64,000 bases of DNA from Phytopythium helicoides (GCA_024867545.1 JANFNE010000003.1:930001-994000); one strand, 5' to 3'. Numbered from the stretch's first letter, positions 1 to 11,560 are shown. Notes: generated from the sequence alone by a model not told the origin. A program made the numbers and translations.

Positions 1-274
1 CGGGCCCGCGTCCCCCGCCCTGTACGTCCTGAAGGTCTGTCGCGCCGCGCGTCAGCCCTCGCCTCGCTCCCCCCGCGCCCGCGCGACTCACGCTGCCGTT
101 CGCCAGCGCCACGTCCGCCTGCGCGTCGAAGTACTTGGCCCACAGCGCGTCCGCGTCCCCAGCCGCCGCCACCGCCACCGCCTGCTCCCTCAGCCGCGGG
201 TGCACGGCCGCGTCCACGCGCGCGGCGGCCTCGCTGCGCTTCCACGGCGCGGGGCACCGCGCGGCGTCCTCCAT
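1..274 (-). CDS. Unrecognised protein, 5' end only (partial)
   Basis: The first two exons of a minus-strand gene run off the left edge. Exon 1 (274-92) starts with ATG at 274 and gives 61 codons rich in Ala, Asp and Arg, including WAKYFDAQADVALANGS. It ends in phase 0 at a GTGAGT donor. The intron (91-37) contains a GCTGACG branch-like site and ends in CAG. Exon 2 (36-1) continues in frame with TFRTYRAGDAG. No domain can be recognised from 73 residues. The gene is divergent from the membrane protein starting at 530, so the roughly 250 bp between them must hold both promoters. The splice structure is good evidence that it is real; the function is unknown. Confidence 0.6.
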   Translation of the reverse strand, partial: MEDAARCPAPWKRSEAAARVDAAVHPRLREQAVAVAAAGDADALWAKYFDAQADVALANGSVSRAGAGGARRGLTRGATDLQDVQGGGRGP

Positions 275-529
275 GCCGCCTGTCTCGGGTATCTTCGCGT
301 AGTGGCGAGAACGGCGGGGAATATTTCAGGCGTGACCAGCGCACACGTCGCAGAGCGAACCCATCTGGCGAGTTGGCGCACATGGCAGAGGCGCTGGCTG
401 TGCGCAACGCTGCTGCTGCTGCCATCCGTTGCGCGCGGCAGCTGGGAGAAGCAGGAGAGAGCGCGGCGGTGGCTCCACCGACGGCCAGCGAGGCCACAAC
501 GCGACCGCTCGCTCCGTACGCAGACAGCA

Positions 530-1381
530 ATGACCGCGCTCAACGCCGGCGCGGCGCAGCCAGAGTTCACGTACAGCTACGGCGCGCTTGACGGAGAGGT
601 CGACGAGGCTCACCTCGCGACCATGAACGCCCTGGGCGAGCGCGAGTACGGCACGTTCGAGGTGTCCTTCATCGACGTGGAGGAGTCCGACGAGTCTCCG
701 CGCAAGCAGCCGGCCGCGCACTCGTCGCACGTGTGGGAAGCCTGCTCCGGCGACTGCGCGCTGCTGCTGCGGATCTTGCTGGCCCCCGTTCGTCTCGACA
801 CGTACAAGTGCGTGGCGTTCCACGCGGCCAACTTTGCGTTCGCCGTGCTGGCAGCCGCCTGGTCGTCCGCGTTGCAGATCGCCAAGGTGCTTGTGTGCTG
901 GCACGCGCCTTGGGCCGCAGCACTTGCTCGCGTAGCGTCCGCCTCGCTGCGCGTACTGCTGAGCGTCGACTGCCGACTGGTCAACTTCATCTCGCGCGAC
1001 AAGCACTCGGTGGCCGTGTACAACTCGGCGGCGGGCTTCCAGCAGCAGGCCGGCTTCTTCGGCATGTACGCGCAAGTGTACTTCCTGGCGGCCAAGCTGC
1101 TCTGCGCCGCCGTGCCGGGCTTCGTCTTCTCGCTGCTCTTCGTCTGGGCCTGGGTGCACGCCGCGCTACTGCTGCTGCACGCAGGCTCCGGTGTGCTCTA
1201 CGGGTCACCGGACGCGTCCGCCGGCGAGCCGGCGCTGGGCGACCGCCATGCGCTGGAGCTCGAGGTCGCGGCCTCCACCGTGGCGCTGTACGCGTGCGTG
1301 CTGCTGCTGCAGGTGCTGGCGTACGCGTCGCGCGCCGTCACCATGTTCTTCTGCGCCGAGTACCTGGTGTACGCCGCCTGA
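530..1381 (+). CDS. Multi-pass membrane protein, unknown function
   Basis: A single uninterrupted exon of 284 codons. The open frame extends upstream to 200, but the ATG at 530 (MTALNAGAAQPEF) is preferred because the upstream extension is Arg-rich low-quality sequence lying in the short promoter shared with the divergent gene at 1-274. The first 75 residues are acidic and soluble. Hydrophobic segments follow at roughly residues 90-120, 185-220 and 250-280 (for example GFVFSLLFVWAWVHAALLLL), suggesting three to five membrane spans. A conserved-looking soluble stretch, VNFISRDKHSVAVYNSAAGF, lies between them. I do not recognise the family. The gene ends 163 bp before THOC2. Confidence 0.65.
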   Translation: MTALNAGAAQPEFTYSYGALDGEVDEAHLATMNALGEREYGTFEVSFIDVEESDESPRKQPAAHSSHVWEACSGDCALLLRILLAPVRLDTYKCVAFHAANFAFAVLAAAWSSALQIAKVLVCWHAPWAAALARVASASLRVLLSVDCRLVNFISRDKHSVAVYNSAAGFQQQAGFFGMYAQVYFLAAKLLCAAVPGFVFSLLFVWAWVHAALLLLHAGSGVLYGSPDASAGEPALGDRHALELEVAASTVALYACVLLLQVLAYASRAVTMFFCAEYLVYAA

Positions 1382-1544
1382 TAATAGAGTCGCGTCACAC
1401 GTCGCACCTTCCTATTATTTGGTCTTGCAGTGCTCATATCACTTCTCCGAGGTCCGTGAACACTTCCGAGCGCGAGCGCCCCAAAAGAGTCGGTACTGAG
1501 AGGGAGCCGCCGACAAACCGTCGGGCTGGTGGCTTGGAGGCGAC

Positions 1545-4500
1545 ATGGAGCGCGCGCGCGCGGCGGGCGGCAGCCTCATCGGCGAGGCGGCGCTGCTGCA
1601 CTGGGCTGAGACGGGGCGAAAGGACGTGTGCGTCGTGGGGGTGGCGGCCGAGAGGCGGCGGTGGCGGCGGCTGACGCGGCGGCGGTGGACAGGAGCGGGC
1701 GGCTGCGGGACGCGCTCAAGGAGCCGGCGGGGGCCGCGAGCGACTCGGGTGCGTGCGCGCTCGTGAGTGTGGGGCTTGTGGGGGTGGCGGAGCTGACGAG
1801 GGAGACCCAGCGCTGCACCGACTGCTGTATGAGCTCGTGTGGATCGCGGCGAACGCCAAGCTGCCGCGGCAGGACGTGGTCGCGGTGCTCAAGGACGCCA
1901 AGCTGGTGCGTGGACGTCTGCGCAGCGAGCGCTAGAGGAGGACAGTCCGGCTGACGCGCGTGTGGTGCGGCAGGAGACGAGCTCCGTGGGGGTGGACGCG
2001 CTCACAGACTTGATCTGGGTGATCGGTACGACTGTGATGACGTCCCGCTGCCCGCGCGTGGATTGCTGACAACAACTTTCGATGGACGCCGGCAGCGAAT
2101 GAGGTCGAGGCGAACGAGCGCGGCCGAGAGCGGCACACGTCGCCCGAGTGGCAGAACCTGGTTCGACTCGTCAAGATGATCGCGGTACGTGAACGATTCT
2201 CTCAAGTTTCAAAAGGCCGACGAAAACTGACCCAACCTGCCGCGACCCCGCTGCCTCGCTAGGACGAAGAGCTTGTTCCAGCTCTTCAGCTCAAGTCGTC
2301 GCTCGAGTTTGACATGCTCCACGCCGTGGGGCTGACAGAGACAGACCCGCAAATGCTTGCAAAGAAAGTCGTGCGCATCAACACAAAGACTCTTTACACC
2401 CAGATCAAGTACAACTTGCTGCGCGAGGAGACGGAAGGATTCGCCAAGGTGCTGAGTTTGCTCCACACGGGAGTGTCACGTGACCAACTCGACGCGACAA
2501 AAACGGATCTTCTAGCGCTTATCGGATACTTTGATCTTGATGCCAACCGTGTGCTTGATCTGGTCCTCGACGCGTACGAGATGCACCCGACCAACGACGC
2601 ATTCGTCGATTTGCTGAGCACTTTCAAGCGCGACAGCATCCCGCACGTTGTCGGCTTCAAGTTCCAGTTCTACGCGAGCAAGACCGATGGCACCGCATCC
2701 GTGAATGAGAAAGTGACGCCGCGTTCGTTGTACCGCCTAGCTGCGACGCTCCTCAGTAAGAAGCTCTTAACGCTTGACTCACTGATACCACATTTGTCTC
2801 CATCACGCCGCGATGTCGTCAATGAATCCAAGAAGAAGGTGCTCGCGATTCACCAAGAGGCCCGTGCATTCGGGAAGGTCAATCTTGCGGCAAAGAAGCC
2901 AGATGAAAACGAAGACGAAAACAAGAAGGTTGCTGCCGATGAAGATGAAAACAACCAGATCTACGGGCTCATCATTGGACTCCTGGAAATTGGTGCGCGC
3001 GACATGGCATTTGAAATGATCGAGTGGTTCCAAAAGGAAGGCGCCAATCCGTTCATGTATAAGCCGCTAACGCTTCAGCTGTGCGCAATGCTGCATTCGT
3101 TGATCGATGGTGTGTACGCCCCGCTTTCTCTGTCGACGATGGGACTTGCTGGGAAATCGTCAGCTGCAAAGTCTTCTACCTCTGATTCGTTTGTCAAGCC
3201 CGTCGAGTCGCTGGATGAATGCGTCAAGACTGTGTTTCCAGTCGTAGAGCGTCTTGGTCCATACTTGCATCTAGACCCGCTGCTATTCGTGAAGCTTCTA
3301 CGAATCGCAAGTCGAATGATCGACCCAAAGACAGAATCCAACGATTCATCATCTTGGGCAGGAAGCGTCCGGTCGTTGGTGGTGGCTTCATTTTTGCCGT
3401 CGCTGTCGATGGACACTTGCAATCCAAGCATCTCTTTCCATATTTGGGACCTGATCAAGTCCCTTCCGTTTGAAGAGCGATACAGCATCTACTTGCAATG
3501 GGTGGACTCGTACATTAAGTCTCCTGAGCTCCGACTCGTTGAAGCTCAGGTCGTTCAGAACACTCGCGGGGTTATGCGTCGACTCACTGCAGATCGCGCA
3601 CGTATTTCGTCGCGGCATTTGACGCACTTTGCGCATTCAAACCCACTTATCGCGTTCCGGACGATGCTGCGGCAAATCCAATCGTATGATAACTTGATCC
3701 AGCCCGTGGTCGAATCATTCAAGTTTATCACGCCTCTGGGAATGGATGCTTTGTCGTTCGTCCTTGTGAGCGAGCTCGCAAAGCCTCAGCAGTCGATGAA
3801 GGCAGATGGAACGAACGTCTCGCTTTGGCTTCAGTCACTAGCCAATTTTTCCGGCAGCTTTTACCGCAAATACCCAAACGTGGAGCTGTCTGGCTTGCTC
3901 CAGTATCTGATGAAGCGTCTGGAGAACTGGGTGGCAGTGGATCTGATTGTGCTGAGTGAACTGCTCGCCAAAATGGGCTCGTGCATCAGCCTTGAGGACA
4001 TCTCCATGAATCAGCTGGAAGCTCAAGCAGGTGGCCCGCATCTTTGGCAGGAACCGCCCACTGATCCCAAGCTGCAGAACCGTCGCGCTATTCCGCGGTT
4101 GCGCGACGCTCTCATCAAACGCGATCTCGCTCTGCCTCTGTGCATCCTGATTTGTCAGATGCGCAGCAAAATTGAGTACCAGGACGACGGATCCAACAAA
4201 CACCAGCATTTGAAGCTCCTGGGCCGCGTGTATGATACTTGTCAAATGACGCTCAGCCAGCTACTGCAATTTATGAACGGCGTCATTGACCCCACTGTGT
4301 TCAAGAAGATGCTCCCGACTATTCCGGAGCTTGTTCGTGACTACCACGTTCCGGCCGAGCTAGCAATGACTTTGTGCCGCCCTGCAATTCGATGCGATGA
4401 TCCGATTCTTCGACGTGCGCCGCGCGGAGTGAATGCTCCCGCCATCTCAACTTCGTCAAGCAGCGATGGCGCCGACGCAAAGTGGTACATGTACAACAAG

Positions 4501-7021
4501 GCGCTGCTGGATGACATCGGAAGTGCCTTGTTTGATGAAAAATCCGGGAAGAGTCCGTACATTGGCATGACGCGGGAGATGTATGTGACTTTCTGGAGTT
4601 TGACTCTGTACGACATCCACATCCCGTTCCCTCAGTACGAGGCCGAGATCCAGCGTCTGCGCAACTCGCTCAACAGCGCATTTGCCCCCGGATCGTCGAC
4701 TCCAATGACAAGCACCGAGCGCAAGAAGTTAAAGGATAAAACGACGCAGCTGATTGACAAGCTTACAAACGAGCAGAAGGACCAAGTTACGCACCGCAAG
4801 CGCGTTTTGGAAAGGCTCGAAAAGAAGAAATCGAGTTTCTTTTTGAAGGAGCCAACTGGCAAGCGTGGTATTGGAGCGAGTGAACTGCTCCAGACTTGTG
4901 TTATCCCCCGTGCTCTGCTATCACCGGAGGACGCCCTTTTTACAGCAAAGTTGATGGAGCGCATTCACTCACTCAATACCTCGTATTTCAGCACTCTGCA
5001 GTACTTCCACCAGGTGAACATGAAGCTTCCTTCGATTGTGTTGTGTATTACGGAGCGAGAGGCGGGCAACTTCGGCATCTTCCTGAAGGAAACGCTCGAG
5101 CTGATGCATCGGTGGTATCAAAGCGGTGTCGCTTATGACGAAGAGGCACTGCTGGGTCGACAGGGGTTTATCATTGATCTGGAAAATCCCGATGTTCTGA
5201 TGACACACAAGATGTACAAGCAAGGGTACGCGCGCTGGCATCGTCATGGTGAAGAAGTGTTTGCGTCTACGCTGGCAAGTGGCAAGTATATGCCGATCCG
5301 CAACACGCTAGTGGTGTTGACGAAGATTATCGATGTGTTCCCGTCAAGCAAGGGGAGCGCTGAAGCTCTCCTGGAGATTGTTCAACCACTGACGGAAGAA
5401 GATCGCGAGGATATCAAAATCATGGCCAAGCGATACTTTGCGCTTCTGACGAAGCGCAAGTCGGCACTGGTAGAGGACCGAAAGATTTCAATTCCCCGTC
5501 CTTCACGGAAGGCAGCAACACCAACCGACTCGAGGGCTGAGCGGTCGGACGACGAGAGCGCGGCTCGCGATGGGGATAGATCTACCAGGGATCGCGAAGA
5601 AGGAGAAGATGACGAAGAGCCGAGACACCAAAGAAAGAGGTCGCAAGCGAACGGCAACCGAAGCGATGACGAGCGTGACGGTCGTGGCCGCCGCTATGAG
5701 CGCTCGTCGCGTGCAGAGCGAGACACTCGAAGGCGCGATGACTCGGGCAACAACGCTGAACTGGAAAGCGGCGAGATAATTGGGAACGACGCCGAGCCTT
5801 CTCGTCGATCGGCAAGCAATGGCCGAAGCAACGATGCGGATTTGAGCCGTGGTCGGCGTCGGGAGTCGGATCGTGGCGGCGAGTCCCACAGCAGCCGCGA
5901 GCGTGGAGAGCGTAGCGGTGGACGTGACTCGTCAGCAGAGAATCGTGATCGACGCGACAATGCTAACTCTCGCCGTGACCACTCTGAGCCGTCACCGTCT
6001 GCACCTCGGGACCGTGAACGGGGTCGCTCCCGTGAACGCTCTCGCGAGCGTGAGAGAGAGCGTCCCAGTGACAACAGCGGAAGCGACAAGAAAAATACGA
6101 ATGAGGTTGGCGATCGTCGTGATCGCCCTCGTCCACGCCAGGAGCGGGGAGGCTCATCTTCAAGCGGGCGTCCGCCTCGAGGGAACGAGAAAGAATCTGA
6201 TGCACCGACTCCGTCCTCGCCGGGCTCATCATCCGCAAATCCGCGCGGCAACGGTAACGACTCTAGCTCTCGTCCCCGTGACCGGGAGCGAGAACGGGAG
6301 CGCGGAGGAACAACGCCATCGGACGTCGCGCCATCTGAAGGCGAGACACGAAAGCGCCCACGCATTGACAACGCCGAGGCAACTCTACGTCGGGCTCTTC
6401 AGGAAAAGAAGCTTGCTCGTGAGCGTGAGGCGCAAAAGGAAGCACAAAAGGAGGTGCAAAAGGAGGCACAGCCAGATCAGCGTGATCGCCCACGCGAGAA
6501 GGCATCCATTCTGGACCGTGTGTCGGATGCGCGTTCGGTTGTGGACTCTGGCAAAGCTGACAAAGCTGCCGGCGGTGCAAGCACTCCGACAGGTGCATCA
6601 ACGCCCACTGGCGGTCGCAAGATTGTGTCTTTGGTCTCAAGAAAGCGTGAGCGCGACGAGAGACCGAGCAGCGGCATCCCAGTGAGCGATGGACTGACAA
6701 CAGACTCGAAGCGTGGACGCCGTGACGACGACGCGGGATCTGATCCCTCTAACAGTGGTGACAAGCGCTTTCGTGATGACAAGCGACACATGGGAAAACG
6801 CAAAAACGATGGCGGTGGCAATGGGCAGCGAGAGGACACGTACGTCTTGTGCTTGTTGGCGAGCGGATCGAGATGGGATTGAAAGGCTAACATGATTGTT
6901 CTTGTTGTCGTTGAGCAGGCGCCAGTTGGAGCGGACCAACAGCGGACGCATGGACCGTCGCGTCGGCAATGAAGAATCCCGAGGCGGAACCAACAACAAT
7001 GGCAACAACCACCACCATCAT

Positions 7022-7060
<39 letters not shown>

Positions 7061-7114
7061 AACAACAACAACAACAAGCGCCGAGACAAGCGCAACAAGA
7101 ACCGGCAGCGCTAA
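1545..7114 (+). CDS. THOC2: THO complex subunit 2 (THOC2/Tho2)
   Basis: Large scaffold subunit of the nuclear THO/TREX complex, which couples transcription to mRNA export. I infer seven exons: 1545-1627, 1693-1748, 1811-1905, 1974-2025, 2096-2184, 2263-6839 and 6919-7114. All junctions keep phase and total 1715 residues, close to the usual size of the family (about 1600). Supporting motifs are LLYELVWIAANAKL near residue 50, CVIPRALLSPEDALF in the C-terminal third and TFWSLTLYDIHIPFP, the family's typical FWSLSLYDI-type block. From about residue 1190 the protein becomes highly charged (RS, RD, RE and KEAQKE repeats), as expected for the disordered RNA-binding tail. The last exon encodes poly-Asn after a short His run and ends in a basic KRRDKRNKNRQR tail. 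The 4.6-kb exon 6 is fully open, with no frame break. Identification is strong; exact 5' exon borders are inferred. Confidence 0.88.
7021..7075 (+). repeat. (AAC)n microsatellite in THOC2
   Basis: A nearly pure AAC/CAA trinucleotide run, with a single AAT interruption, that encodes a tract of about 18 Asn in the last THOC2 exon. It is preceded by four CAC/CAT His codons. Such tracts vary in length between strains. Confidence 0.9.
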
Positions 7115-7261
7115 GGCGCGTGCAGGAGCAGGGTAGGCAGGCTGCCGGCGCTCGTCGTGCGCGGCGAGCCGGTGTTTCCATCCAAATTAGTACAAATCGG
7201 CATTTCCTGGTCTCTCGTACTGCTCCAAGGCTTGGATTTTCGTTGGAGATCGCTGGACGAG

Positions 7262-8439
7262 ATGGCGATGCGGCGGGCGGCGCTCGCGTTCCCTGGGCAG
7301 GGCAGCCAGCGCGTGGGCATGGGCTCGGACCTGCTGCAGCTGTGGCCGCGCGTGGCGGGCGACGCGCTGGACGAGGCGAGCGAGGCCGCGCGCCTGAGCC
7401 TGCGCCGCCTGATGCTCGAGGGTCCGGCCGACCGCCTCGCGCTCACGGCCGTCGCGCAGCCGGCGCTGCTTGCGCACTCGATCGCCGTGCTGCGCGTGCT
7501 GCAGGTGCGTCGACTCGCTGGGCTGCGGTGAGGGAGGAGGCTGACAGGTGGCGGCGGTGGCAGCACGAGAGCGGGCTCGAGGTGGCGGCGCCGCGCGTGC
7601 CGCTGGTGCTCGGCCACTCGCTCGGCGAGTACTCGGCGCTGGTGGCGGCCGGCGCCATCGACTTTGCCGACGCGGTGCAGCTGGTGGTGCGTCGCTGCTG
7701 GCTGCGGGTTGGTGGAGATCTGGAGGGCTGACAAGGTGATGCGAGGCAGCACCACCGAGGCACGGCCATGCAGGAGGCGGTGCCGCCGGGGCAGGGAGCC
7801 ATGGCCGCGCTCATGCCCGTGAGCGCCGCGGACGCCGAGGAGGTCTGCGCGCTGGCCGCCGACAAGACCAAGCGCGCGTGCCAGGTCGCCAACTACAACT
7901 CGAGCAAGCAGGTGCGGTGGAGCTCTGGCGAGTCGATGGCAGGTCTCGCGCTCATGTGGAGCGGTGTACTGTAATGGCAGACCGTCATCAGCGGGGACAA
8001 GGCGGCCGTGGAGGAGGCCATCAGCAGCGCCAAGACGCTCAAGAAGGTGCGGCGCGCCGTGCTGCTGGACGTGAGCGCGCCGTTCCACTGCGAGCTCATG
8101 GCGCCGGCGGCGGACGCGCTGCGGCTGCGCCTGGACGAGCTACTGGCGGCCGGAGGGATCCGCACGCCGCAGGTTCCGGTGGTCTGGAACGTGGAGGCTG
8201 AGGCGACGGCCAAGACACCCGAGCAGATCCGCGACGTGCTGACGGCGCAGGTGACGAGCCCTGTCAAGTGGAGCCAGAGCGTGGACTGGTGCGTGGCGCA
8301 GGGCGTGACCGAGTTCCTGGAGCTCGGCGCCGGCGGCGTGCTGGCGGGGCTTATCAAGCAGCAGGCGCCGACCGCGAGCGTCTCGAGCTGCGGCTCCGGC
8401 GAGCAGATCCGCGCGCTGCTGGAGAGCTGGGGAGCGTAG
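7262..8439 (+). CDS. Malonyl-CoA:ACP transacylase (MCAT/FabD type)
   Basis: Transfers malonyl groups from CoA to acyl carrier protein, the entry step of type II fatty-acid synthesis, probably mitochondrial. Four exons (7262-7504, 7564-7686, 7750-7911, 7981-8439), all phase 0, give 328 residues; bacterial FabD has about 310. Residues 10-16 are FPGQGSQ, the family's N-terminal signature. The nucleophile motif GHSLGEYSAL puts the catalytic Ser at about 100, RGTAMQEAVPPGQGAMAA follows at the start of exon 3, and the second catalytic residue is His212 in SAPFHCELM. The ATG at 7262 gives a start very close to the catalytic fold, so an upstream targeting exon may be missing; the frame is open back to 7157. 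Oomycetes make cytosolic fatty acids with a type I synthase, so an organellar role is likely (inference). Identification is strong. Confidence 0.9.
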
Positions 8440-8564
8440 GGGGATCACGGAGGCGAACACGTAACTAGAGCTCTGTTGGCATTAGCGTCCTGCTGCTCTG
8501 GTGTTCGCTGGTAGGTCTACGACAGCGTGGGGCGCTCTCCGATCTCGGCCTGCATTGCACCGCG

Positions 8565-9003
8565 TCAGTCCTCTCGCTCCGTCCGCGCAGCTGACGGGAG
8601 CTCACGCACCCGCTCGTACACGTAGCGCGAATAAATGGGTCCGCTGGGTCGGCGCGCGACCTCGAACTGCTCGTGGCCGCGGCGCTGCGCGAAAGCCTCC
8701 TCCCTGCGTCGTCGAAGGTCAGCGCCGTCTCCTCCGCGGGCGGCGCAACTGGCCGCGTACGCACCGCGCGAAGAACTCCGAGTCGGTCTCTGGCGCGTTC
8801 GAGAGCCCGAGGTAGAGCACGAGCGCGCCGCCGCCCAGCCCCATGTAGACCGAGTACTCCCAGCCCTTGCGCACGAAGCGGTGCGAGCCGTCGCCCGAGA
8901 GCATGGCCGTCTCGGGCATGTGCACGTGCGCGGGCTTGGCGCCGGCGTGGCTGGCGAACGCGCGGGCGCCGCGGGTCGACAGGCGCGCGATGGCGGCGTT
9001 CAT
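8565..9003 (-). CDS. Small mitochondrial inner-membrane protein, complex I ESSS/NDUFB11-like
   Basis: Two exons (9003-8765 and 8703-8565), joined in phase 2, give 125 residues. The N-terminus (MNAAIARLSTRGARAFASHAG) is Arg/Ala/Ser-rich, like a mitochondrial presequence. There is one transmembrane segment, YSVYMGLGGGALVLYLGL, at about residues 50-68. After it comes PETDSEFFAREEAFAQR, which resembles the (W/F)(A/S)R-E-A pattern following the membrane span of NDUFB11/ESSS accessory subunits of NADH dehydrogenase. The size and single-span topology fit that family, but the call rests on a short motif and could be another small inner-membrane subunit. The gene is divergent from the RING gene across a 230-bp promoter carrying two CCAAT-type motifs, and its stop lies 126 bp from the convergent MCAT stop. 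Confidence 0.55.
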
Positions 9004-9135
9004 GCTGGCGGTCGGGGTCCTCGTAGTGGCGCGCCCCCGGTTAGCGGCTGGGAGGTGTCGGCGGGGCGACGCCGCGGATTGTAGGCAGCTTCACAGGCGG
9101 AGGAGGGATGACGCGGACGGGGGATGCACGGCGCG

Positions 9136-9169
9136 GATTGGCTGAAACGGAGGGTATTTTGACCAATCC
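9136..9169. promoter_or_regulatory. Paired extended CCAAT motifs in bidirectional promoter
   Basis: GATTGGCTGAAA (9136-9147) and TTTTGACCAATCC (9157-9169) lie between the divergent complex-I-like gene (start 9003) and the RING gene (start 9234). Both contain the ATTGG/CCAAT core bound by NF-Y-type factors in other eukaryotes. The same extended motif recurs upstream of other genes in this window. Confidence 0.5.
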
Positions 9170-9233
9170 AAGCGCTGGATACGCACCACCAGAACGCGCG
9201 CCTCGAGAGAGTGACGCCGGTTTCCCCTTCCTC

Positions 9234-9710
9234 ATGAAGGACGGCGCCGGCGCGCGGCGGCTGGCCGCGGCCTTCCGGGGGCCCGCGCGGCGCGCCCTGG
9301 TGCTGCGCGTGGAGCGGAAGGTGGCGGCTGCGCTGGCGGCGCGTGCGGCGCTTGCGGGCGCGCAAACGCGAGCTCCGGAGGCGGCGCGGGGCGCTGGGGA
9401 GGCGGCGAGCAGTCGGCGGGGGCTGGCGGCGCAGAACGCCGAGAGGATGCGCGCGTTCGTGGACGCGCTGGGCAGGAGGCGCGAGGAGGAGGAGCGGGAG
9501 GCGCGAGAGGCCTCTGCGCGGCCCGGGGGCGAGCAGCAGGGCCCCGTTTGCGTTATTTGCCTGCAAGCGATGGAGAGCGAGCCTGCGCGGGGGGAGGAGG
9601 CCACGGCGCTGCCGTGCGGACACGCCTTTCACCGAGGGTGTATCGACCGGTGGCTCAAGTACTGCCGGCGCTGCCCCGTCGACCGCAAGGACGTCGATGC
9701 GGCGGGGTGA
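9234..9710 (+). CDS. RING-H2 finger protein (probable E3 ubiquitin ligase)
   Basis: A single exon of 158 codons. The RING-H2 finger is C-terminal: CVICL at residues 106-110, then LPCGHAFHRGCIDRW and CRRCPVDR, giving a C-x2-C ... C-x-H-x2-H-x2-C ... C-x2-C ligand pattern that binds two zincs and recruits an E2 enzyme. The N-terminal 100 residues are Arg/Ala/Glu-rich and probably helical. The frame is open back to 9108, but that start lies before the CCAAT motifs of the promoter, so the ATG at 9234 (MKDGAGARRL) is preferred. Substrates cannot be inferred. The gene converges with the BAR-protein gene, 131 bp away. Confidence 0.8.
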   Translation: MKDGAGARRLAAAFRGPARRALVLRVERKVAAALAARAALAGAQTRAPEAARGAGEAASSRRGLAAQNAERMRAFVDALGRRREEEEREAREASARPGGEQQGPVCVICLQAMESEPARGEEATALPCGHAFHRGCIDRWLKYCRRCPVDRKDVDAAG

Positions 9711-9841
9711 ACGACGCAACTGCTGGTAGCGAGATCGGGCTCAAGGCTGTGCGCATTTGCTCGAGAGCGAGCAGCAACGGTGTTTGTGCTTATAGATGCA
9801 GCTCAGCATGTACCTGTGGGTGGATGGATCAAGAAAGGCGC

Positions 9842-11334
9842 TCAGCGTCCGTAGGTCGCGACCGCGAGCTTCTCGCCAAAGTGCATCTCCTTCAACAACA
9901 CTATCAGCCAGACCCAATCGACTCAAGACACCAAAGCCCATCGGTCGCACCGTAAACGGCTGCTTGGGAGGGAACGGGTGCACACTCGCTACGTCTGCCG
10001 GTGCTGGCATCGGCCCGCCCGCCGCGGATGCAACCGGAATCTCGACGACACCTCGACTCGACTCGCCTACGTAGCTTACAACCCCCATGACGGTATTTAC
10101 CGCAGGATTCGCATGGGGCCTCGCTCGAGTGTGCTCCGCGAGGAGCATCATGGGCTTGGCTATTCCAGGAAGCATCGGCAAGAGCTGCTGCAGGTGCTCA
10201 TATGCTCGCGAATGCATGTATATCTACCAGGTGACAAATAGTTAGAACCGAGAGTGCAAAAGGCAAACCACTAACAATACACCAACTTGAGACGCAACGA
10301 CAGCTAGCAGCTCGTTGCGGAGGTCGGTGCTTCGGCGTGCCTCCAACGCGTTCAGGTCGGTGTTGATGTCGTTCGTAATACCAACCAACATGGCCTCGGT
10401 CGCCTGGACTCGCTGCTGAGCGCGTTCATACTCTGGAGTATTGCGCTTCTGCGATTCCGCCGACCGCCGAACTGAGTCGTACTCGATAAGCTGCAGTGCA
10501 AAGCAGAAGTCAACAAAAGATACTTGAATCCATTTCTCCTCCCGTGGCATACCTTTTGCTTGAGCGCTTGAAGCTGACGCTGCGTCTGAGCGTTCTTCTG
10601 CTTGAGCTGCTGGATCGAGCGCGCCACAACCTGCTGCTGCATCTCCCGCGCCGTGTCGAACGCGTTCTCTCGCAACGACTGGTAAACTTCTTCTAGCCGA
10701 AGCGCCCCCTGTGCCAGGGATCTACATCACGAAGGCGTAAGCTTTTAACAGGAATGACCATCACCACCACGCTTTAATTCGCTGCGACGCACTTGGTTGG
10801 CACGTAGTCTTCATCGTCCGGTGCGCCTGATAACCCGTTGCTTTGGTTAGTGGGCTGCTAGGTTGAATGACCCTCAGAAGCCAACGTACATCCGTCGAGC
10901 TGTGCCTCGAAGAACTCAGAGAAGGCATGCATGAGTCCCGAGGACGCATGCGAGTACGTCTGCGTAGCCTCGAGATAGTGCGTCACGGCCTTGGACAGCT
11001 TCTCCAGGCTGTCGTTGTACCGGTTGAACCTGCTCGCGCACAAGGACATAGCGTCACCTGGCAGTCCGTTGAGAAAGAGACCGAGTCGAGGACAGCACCG
11101 CTGCGTCCTGTAGTCCAGCACAGGATCGAGCGAACCGTCCGTCGTGAAGCCGATGGAGCGAGCCAGCTCGTCCTTAATCCTGCGGTGGAACAGGTGAGCA
11201 GTGCTAATTCGTGCGTGGGAAAAGGAAGTGGGCTTACCGGCGAGAGCCATCCTTGACGTTCTTCATGATCTGCACAGCATCGTCAGGACCCGCCAGATAC
11301 GTTGAGAGATGCGGGAACTCACCCACGACGCCAT
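9842..11334 (-). CDS. BAR-domain protein (amphiphysin/Rvs type)
   Basis: BAR domains form curved coiled-coil dimers that sense or bend membranes, usually in endocytosis. I infer nine exons on the minus strand: 11334-11323, 11269-11238, 11179-11099, 11029-10890, 10826-10793, 10721-10553, 10490-10287, 10223-9951 and 9889-9842. All phases agree and give 330 residues. The protein starts MASWIMKNVKDGSRRIKDEL. Family-like blocks are LDYRTQRFNRYNDSLEKLSK, VTHYLEATQTYSHAS, LIEYDSVRRSAES and ITNDINTDLNALEARR, all matching the long BAR helices. The C-terminal 75 residues are Pro/Ala-rich with PPKQPFT; no SH3 domain is present. The short last exon (EMHFGEKLAVATYGR) reads more like protein than the unspliced frame, which runs on to 9741. 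Exon 1 has only 12 coding bases, so the start is the least certain point. Confidence 0.78.
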
Positions 11335-11544
11335 GATGGCTCTCGATCCTTGGGGTTCAGGAAGCCTTCTGCGAGGTGCGTCCCTCCGAACAAATTGATT
11401 GAAACGCCGTTGCAACCGATGCATCAATGACGGAAGGTGGGGATCCCCATCCATCACTACGACATCCATCCACCTATCATGCAATCCATCTGTCGATTAC
11501 AGCAATTGACCGAGCTCTAAGGCCAGAGATTTTGCTTACGCTAC

Positions 11545-11560
11545 TCACTCCTCGATTTTC
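11545..11560 (+). promoter_or_regulatory. Oomycete core promoter (Inr plus flanking region)
   Basis: TCACTCCTCGATTTTC matches the known oomycete start-site element: an initiator TCAYTYY followed by a T-rich flanking block. It lies 57 nt before the temptin-like start codon at 11602, as expected for a short 5' UTR. Confidence 0.6.
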
